From positions 6,200,001-6,264,000 of the forward strand of contig OY969783.1 in assembly GCA_963702995.1 (NCBI GenBank): DNA of 64,000 nt, in the 5' to 3' direction. Positions 59,889 to 64,000 of the stretch are shown here, in pieces. The position numbers and the translations under genes were made by a program. Each line of letters opens with the position of its first letter. Position 1 is the stretch's first letter. This DNA comes from MFD04580-c1 sp963702995 (GTDB lineage Bacteria > Planctomycetota > Phycisphaerae > Tepidisphaerales > Tepidisphaeraceae). The notes beneath the pieces were generated by a model, which did not search any database, had not been told where the DNA came from, and was given only the letters and a program-made list of their open reading frames with translations.

Positions 59889-60806
59889 ATTTCTACGAAC
59901 TTCCGCCACAACGAGCAGATCCGCATCTCGCCGATCTTCCTCATCGATCAAAGCGACGTCAAAGTCGGTTCCACATCCACGGCCGAGGCCATGCGCCGCG
60001 CTCGTGAGGCGGGCCTCGATCTGGTCGAGGTCGCCCCGAACGCCCGCCCCCCGGTCTGCAAGATCATGGATTATGGGAAGTGGCGGTATCAGCAGCAGAA
60101 GAAAGAAGATAAAAGCAAGGCTTCCACTCGCGGCGGGCGTCTCAAGCAGCTCAATATCGACACCGTTCGCATCGGCGACCACGACCTTGAAATCAAGGTC
60201 AACCGTGCTCGTGACTTCCTGGAAGAAGGGAACAAGGTTCAGTTCACGCTCCGGTTCAAGGGGCGCGAAATGGCCCACATCGACCTCGGCTACGCCTTGT
60301 TCCGCAAGGTCAAGACCGAGCTTTGGCAGGTCAGCAAGATCGAGCGCGACGCCAAGATGGAAGGGCGCCGCATGACGCTCGTCCTTCAGCCGGAGAAGAA
60401 GGCCCCCGGCGCCAAACCGCCGGTCCAGGGCGGCCAGGCCGTCGCGCCGCCCCGCGGCCCTATGGCCGCTGGCAGCAACCTGAATATCCCCAACCGCCCG
60501 GCGGCCGCTGGCCCCGGCGCGGCCCGCTGGCCCTGGCGCGCCCGCCGCCCCGGGCGCCGCTCCCGGTGTCGGCAACCCGATTGGGCCGGGAACGGCCGCC
60601 CCCGCGGGCCCCGCGCAGCGCCCGGCGTGACCCCGCGTCCAGTTGCTCCGGCGGCCGGTCCGGTGACGCCACGTCCCCTGACCCAGCCTCCGGCCGCTGT
60701 CCCGCCCCGGCCGACGCCGCCGACGGGAAGCCCCGTAGCCCCGCGTCAGCCTGCCCCTCCCGTTGGGCCGCGAACGCCGGCGGCAACAGGTTCGGGAAAC
60801 CGGTAG
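59889..60806 (+). CDS. infC: Translation initiation factor IF-3, ATT start, Pro/Ala-rich tail
   Basis: No in-frame ATG, GTG or TTG precedes the conserved IF-3 start, but ATT 59889 does, with GGAG nine bases upstream; the product then reads MSTNFRHNEQIRISPIFLID. Rare AUU/AUC start codons are a known feature of infC, used for self-control by IF-3. The N-domain (AMRRAREAGLDLVEVAPNARPPVCKIMDYGKWRYQQQKK) and C-domain (IDTVRIGDHDLEIKVNRARDFLEEGNKVQFTLRFKGREMAH) are complete by residue ~180. A Pro/Ala/Gly-rich tail of ~125 residues follows. Within it, 60520-60625 reads Arg/Trp-rich in this frame but Pro/Ala-rich in the next, suggesting two compensating indels. Confidence 0.92.
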   Translation: MSTNFRHNEQIRISPIFLIDQSDVKVGSTSTAEAMRRAREAGLDLVEVAPNARPPVCKIMDYGKWRYQQQKKEDKSKASTRGGRLKQLNIDTVRIGDHDLEIKVNRARDFLEEGNKVQFTLRFKGREMAHIDLGYALFRKVKTELWQVSKIERDAKMEGRRMTLVLQPEKKAPGAKPPVQGGQAVAPPRGPMAAGSNLNIPNRPAAAGPGAARWPWRARRPGRRSRCRQPDWAGNGRPRGPRAAPGVTPRPVAPAAGPVTPRPLTQPPAAVPPRPTPPTGSPVAPRQPAPPVGPRTPAATGSGNR

Positions 60807-60841
60807 GAGCCGCGCGACTCGACCGGCGTGCCGAGATTTTA

Positions 60842-60886
60842 ACGAAGCCGAAGACGGGCACGCCGATCGTGCCCGTCTTCGTTGTT
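60842..60886 (+). terminator. Rho-independent terminator of infC
   Basis: Perfect 13-bp stem GAAGACGGGCACG / CGTGCCCGTCTTC (60850-60862, 60868-60880) with a five-base loop and GTTGTT after it. The rpmI and rplT genes that usually follow infC are not in the 475 bp beyond it. Confidence 0.8.
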
Positions 60887-61361
60887 ACAGTGCCACAGGC
60901 GCGTCCAAAGCTCTCTCCTCATACAGGTGCGCAAACACCGACCGGTTTGCAAAACACAGACATGCAATACCCACTCAACTCCTAAGCAATCGTGGGACAT
61001 GACAAACGGAAACAATGCGTTCTGGCCGTTCACGCCTTCTGCCTGTAAGCCGAAGTGAATTCCGGGACGCCGGGCAGAAGCTTCAGGAGGAGCTCAAGAA
61101 AGTGCGCGCCCCCGGTTTTTGACGCCTGCGCCAACAAAGGGCCCCACCCCGCGCCGCGGAGTGGAGGCCTCCGGCTTGACATCCCGCCAACCACCGTGAT
61201 TATCGAACCTTGCCTGTCCCGGCGGCGCTGGCGGCCTGCCTGCCGGCTTTCACTTCCGGCCGCCTGCTGAACCTTTATGGGGGCTCGTGGTAGTAGGAGC
61301 GTCCGGCGCGTGGATCGCGTACGATCGTGCCGTGTGGCGCCGGAGCGATGGAGGAGAGAAC
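60887..61361. other. Intergenic region downstream of infC
   Basis: No gene is evident in these 475 bp. The only signal is a promoter candidate at 61176-61203. Confidence 0.4.
61176..61203 (+). promoter_or_regulatory. Candidate promoter of the SGNH hydrolase gene
   Basis: Perfect TTGACA (61176-61181), a 16-bp spacer and GATTAT (61198-61203, four of six consensus bases). It would give a leader of about 150 bases before GTG 61362. Confidence 0.4.
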
Positions 61362-62639
61362 GTGCGATACCTGACCTGCCTCATTGCGGTGACGATCGCG
61401 GCGGTCGCCGTCGCCCGGGCGGCCGACGCGCCTTCCGCCACGCCCGGCGGATTCGAGCTTCGCGACGGCGATCGCGTCCTATTCGTCGGCGGGACCTTCT
61501 TCGAGCGCGAAGCGCAACTCGGCTATATTGAAACCGCCCTCACCTCCCGTTTCCCCGACAGGAACGTTACCTTTCGCAACCTCGGCTACGCGGGCGACAG
61601 CGTCTCGGCCGACGCACGGAACTTGTGTACCGGGTGGGCGACCTTCGGCCCGGACGACCAGGGTTTCAACCGCCTGAAGGCGCTCGTCGAAGAGATCAAG
61701 CCGACCGTCGTTATCGCGGCCTATGGGATGACCGAATCGTTCGAGGGTGAGCCAAAGCTGGGGGACTTCGTCACCGGCTACGCCCGCCTGCTGGACATGA
61801 TCGCGGCCGCATCGGGGGCAAGCCCCCGTATGGTGCTTCTCTCCCCGAACTACCACGAGAACCTCGGCCGCCCGCTCCCCGACCCGACGGACCACAACAA
61901 GAATTTGGAGCTCTACCGCGACGCGATCCGTGACCTTTCTCAACAGCGCAACTACAAGTTCATCGACCTGTTGACGCTTACCAAGCCGACCCCGGGGCGG
62001 CCGGCGACGGTCGGCCCGCTCACCGAGAACGGCATTCACCTTTCGGCGTTCGGGTACGCATTTGTCGCAGAGGCGATCGATCAACAGCTTTTCGGCCCGC
62101 GAACCGCTCGACTGGATCTGGATGCAGAGGGCAAGGTCCTCAACGCCGTGGGTCTGGGCGCCAAGGTCAGCAGACTTGGCGGCGGACTGTCGATCCAGGT
62201 AACGCCGCATTCCCTCCCTGCCCCGGCGGCGCTCGTCAACGGCTCCATCACCCGCCGCGTCAACACGCCGTCGCTCAGCGTTTCCGGCGAGCCGCAAGGG
62301 CGGTACGCGATTTCGACGGCAAAGGCGTCCGCCGGGGACGACAGGCCGGCCGCCATCGGAGTCTCGCAACAGGACCTCGCGGCGGGCGTCCCGTTGCCGG
62401 GCGTCGAGGGCCATCAGCAGCAGGACGAGCTTCGAAAGCTGATCGTGGCGAAGAACTCGGATTACTTCAACTACTGGCGGCCGCAGAACGACACGTACAT
62501 CCTGGGGTATCGCAAGCACGAACAGGGCAAGAACGCAGTGGAACTGCCCCAATTCAAGCCGCTTGCCGAGGCCAAGGATCAGCGGATCGCGGCCCTCCGC
62601 GTCCCGCGGCCGGTGACTTACACGCTGGAAAAGCAGTAG
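61362..62639 (+). CDS. Secreted SGNH/GDSL-family hydrolase
   Basis: The GTG at 61362 is chosen because GGAGGAG lies 6-12 bases upstream; the product has 425 aa. A signal peptide (MRYLTCLIAVTIAAVAVARA) is followed by an SGNH-like domain: RVLFVGGTFFEREAQLGYIETAL (block I, with Gly-Thr where the GDSL serine usually sits), RNLGYAGDSV (block II Gly), VIAAYGMTESFEG (block III Asn replaced) and ENGIHLSAFGYAFVAEAI (block V His). Catalytic serine and Asn are thus not obvious. Such secreted proteins often precede PVC-type dehydrogenase genes in planctomycetes, as here. Possible role in polysaccharide deacetylation or binding; not certain. Confidence 0.8.
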   Translation: MRYLTCLIAVTIAAVAVARAADAPSATPGGFELRDGDRVLFVGGTFFEREAQLGYIETALTSRFPDRNVTFRNLGYAGDSVSADARNLCTGWATFGPDDQGFNRLKALVEEIKPTVVIAAYGMTESFEGEPKLGDFVTGYARLLDMIAAASGASPRMVLLSPNYHENLGRPLPDPTDHNKNLELYRDAIRDLSQQRNYKFIDLLTLTKPTPGRPATVGPLTENGIHLSAFGYAFVAEAIDQQLFGPRTARLDLDAEGKVLNAVGLGAKVSRLGGGLSIQVTPHSLPAPAALVNGSITRRVNTPSLSVSGEPQGRYAISTAKASAGDDRPAAIGVSQQDLAAGVPLPGVEGHQQQDELRKLIVAKNSDYFNYWRPQNDTYILGYRKHEQGKNAVELPQFKPLAEAKDQRIAALRVPRPVTYTLEKQ

Positions 62640-62731
62640 CCGCCGCCCACATCGCGCCGCCTCAGAGCCTGATCGAAGGCGTGACACCGTTCAATAAAGC
62701 CCAGGCCGTTTCAGCCAGGATTGACTTGCGC

Positions 62732-64000
62732 ATGGATACCAACACTTCGCACCGGCTTGCCGCGGACATCGAATCCGCCTTCTCAACTCGACGAAAAGGG
62801 CTTTCCGCCGCCGCCTTGAGGTTCCTTGCCGGTGCGCTCGGCCTGATCGCGGCAAGCCCGCTGCCGGCCGCCACGACTCAACCTTCGGCCCCCGCGCCGG
62901 TGCGCCGCGGCCCCAACGGGGATCGGATCGAGAACGACGACCCGGAAGGGGAACGCCAGACGTTCAAGGTCGCCGACGGCTTCGAGGTGAACCTGTTCGC
63001 CGGCGACAGCATGGCGCAGAAGCCGATCCAGATGAACTTTGGACCGGATGGGCGGCTCTGGGTCGCCTCGTCCGAAACCTATCCGCAGGTCAAGCCGGGG
63101 CAGACGCCAAATGATAAAGTGATTGTCCTGGAGGACACGACCGGCTCGGGCCGCGCCGACAAATCCACCGTCTTCGCCGAGGGGCTGTTCCTCCCGAACG
63201 CGGTCCTGCCCGGCGACGGCGGCGTCTACGTCACCAACAGCACCGAAATCCTGCACCTGAAGGACACGACCGGATCGGGCAAGGCCGACCAGCGGCGCGT
63301 CGTCCTGACCGGGTTTGGCACCGAAGACACACACCACATCATCCATACGCTCCGCTGGGGCCCTGACGGCCGCTTCTATTTCAACCAGTCGATCTACATC
63401 AGCAGCCACGTTGAAACGCCGCACGGAACCAAACATCTGCTCGCCGGCGGCGTGTGGCGCTACCGCCCAGAGACGATGGAGCTGAACGTCCTGGTCACCG
63501 GGCTGATCAACCCGTGGGGTGATGTATGGGATCGATGGGGCAACGCGTTCGGAACCGACGGCGCGGGAGGCGAAGGGATCAACTACTTTCTGCCTGGTGC
63601 CGCGTTCACGGCAACCCCGGGCGCCGTCCGGGTGCTGAAGGGGCTGAACCCCGGCAGCCCGAAGTACTGCGGCGAGGAAATCCTCAGCGGCCGCCATCTG
63701 CCCGACGACGTTCAAGGGGACATCCTCACCAACGACTTCCGCGCCAATCGGATCGTCCGGTTCAAAGTGAGCGACGACGGCGCGGGCTTTTCGTCCAAGC
63801 TGGTGTCGGACTTCATTTCCTCCACGGACCGCGCGTTCCGCCCGATCGACATCAAGATGGGCCCCGATGGCGCGATCTACATCGCCGACTGGTACAACCC
63901 GATCATCCAGCACGGAGAGGTGGACTTCCGCGACCCGCGCCGCGATCACTCCCACGGCCGCATCTGGCGCGTGACGGCAAAAAATCGCCCCCTCTTGCCG
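62732..64000 (+). CDS. PVC-type membrane-bound dehydrogenase / heme-binding protein (3' truncated)
   Basis: An open frame runs from ATG 62732 to the end of the window (423 codons, no stop). A signal-like helix (LRFLAGALGLIAASPLPAA) precedes a beta-propeller-type dehydrogenase domain of the planctomycete/verrucomicrobial kind: FKVADGFEVNLFAGDSMAQK, IQMNFGPDGRLWVASSETYPQ, KVIVLEDTTGSGRADKSTVF, GVYVTNSTEILHLKDTTGSG, NPWGDVWDRWGNAFGTDGAG, DIKMGPDGAIYIADWYNPII and HGRIWRVTAKNRP. Full-length members add HEAT repeats and a C-terminal CxxCH haem motif, which would lie beyond the window. It follows the SGNH gene by 92 bp and is likely cotranscribed. Confidence 0.88.
   Translation, partial: MDTNTSHRLAADIESAFSTRRKGLSAAALRFLAGALGLIAASPLPAATTQPSAPAPVRRGPNGDRIENDDPEGERQTFKVADGFEVNLFAGDSMAQKPIQMNFGPDGRLWVASSETYPQVKPGQTPNDKVIVLEDTTGSGRADKSTVFAEGLFLPNAVLPGDGGVYVTNSTEILHLKDTTGSGKADQRRVVLTGFGTEDTHHIIHTLRWGPDGRFYFNQSIYISSHVETPHGTKHLLAGGVWRYRPETMELNVLVTGLINPWGDVWDRWGNAFGTDGAGGEGINYFLPGAAFTATPGAVRVLKGLNPGSPKYCGEEILSGRHLPDDVQGDILTNDFRANRIVRFKVSDDGAGFSSKLVSDFISSTDRAFRPIDIKMGPDGAIYIADWYNPIIQHGEVDFRDPRRDHSHGRIWRVTAKNRPLLP

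Noticed and set aside
60887..61361. Expected rpmI-rplT genes after infC
   Set aside because: No frame in this gap resembles ribosomal proteins L35 or L20, and a strong terminator closes infC.
62783..63955. Minus-strand open frame (390 codons) near the window end
   Set aside because: The plus strand carries a clear PVC-type dehydrogenase domain over the same stretch; the minus frame is a shadow.

Overview
The window looks like a chromosome fragment from a GC-rich planctomycete, most likely of the class Phycisphaerae. The evidence is the combination of a DUF1080 hydrolase, prepilin-like proteins with an AFTLLELLVVIG N-terminus and a C-terminal H-x9-DG-like motif, PEP-CTERM-type sorting tails, a beta-helix/Ig/dockerin secreted giant, two DUF4058 proteins and a PVC-type dehydrogenase domain. 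No rRNA, CRISPR array, phage or intact insertion sequence is visible. At least 13 single-base frame breaks in 11 genes, including ones that must work (thrS, gltB), point to uncorrected indels in the assembly rather than gene decay. Broken genes are therefore reported as one locus each, with the break positions given.

Layout. 1-7.6 kb: end of a GGDEF/EAL protein; tRNA-Arg(CCU) split by a group I intron; a DUF1080 hydrolase convergent with a GH99-like hydrolase; then a minus-strand run of a prepilin-like protein, a DNRLRE/PEP-CTERM protein and a TupA-like solute-binding protein fused to a sulfite-oxidase-type molybdopterin domain. 7.6-11.6 kb: a hypothetical protein, a ModE DNA-binding domain and a separate Mop/TOBE molbindin, a GT39 glycosyltransferase, and a divergent PAP2 phosphatase. 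12-18.7 kb: a PEP-CTERM protein and the secreted giant of about 1984 aa. 19.5-27.8 kb: lpxI, moaD, moaE, a membrane-anchored sigma-like protein, clpC, a DedA protein, argC and a MOSC protein. 28-45.5 kb: mostly envelope or uncharacterised proteins, with an ANTAR response regulator, a kinase-like protein, tadA, a YkgJ protein, a TolB-like propeller protein, a tyrosine recombinase and a Gfo/Idh/MocA oxidoreductase. 46-55 kb: a DUF4139 protein, gltD and gltB. 55.5-64 kb: DUF4058, thrS, DUF4058, infC, then an SGNH hydrolase and the start of a PVC-type dehydrogenase.

The most interesting regulatory signal is the thrS leader (56379-56586). It has a good promoter, a short ORF starting at GTG with five Thr codons in six, and three mutually exclusive hairpins ending in an intrinsic terminator. 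This has the architecture of leader-peptide attenuation controlling threonyl-tRNA synthetase. The second is the tRNA-Arg(CCU) group I intron.

Molybdenum/tungsten genes recur (TupA-Moco fusion, ModE, Mop, MoaD, MoaE, MOSC), which suggests an active Moco economy. The intergenic space is dominated by dispersed palindromic elements: a CCGGTGCCCTCACCGG family, a CGAGCCGCG family (one copy in-frame inside the GT39 gene, one carrying a nested 100-bp MITE-like insert), a 214-230-bp hairpin MITE-like family, and GAAGGATGAA clusters.
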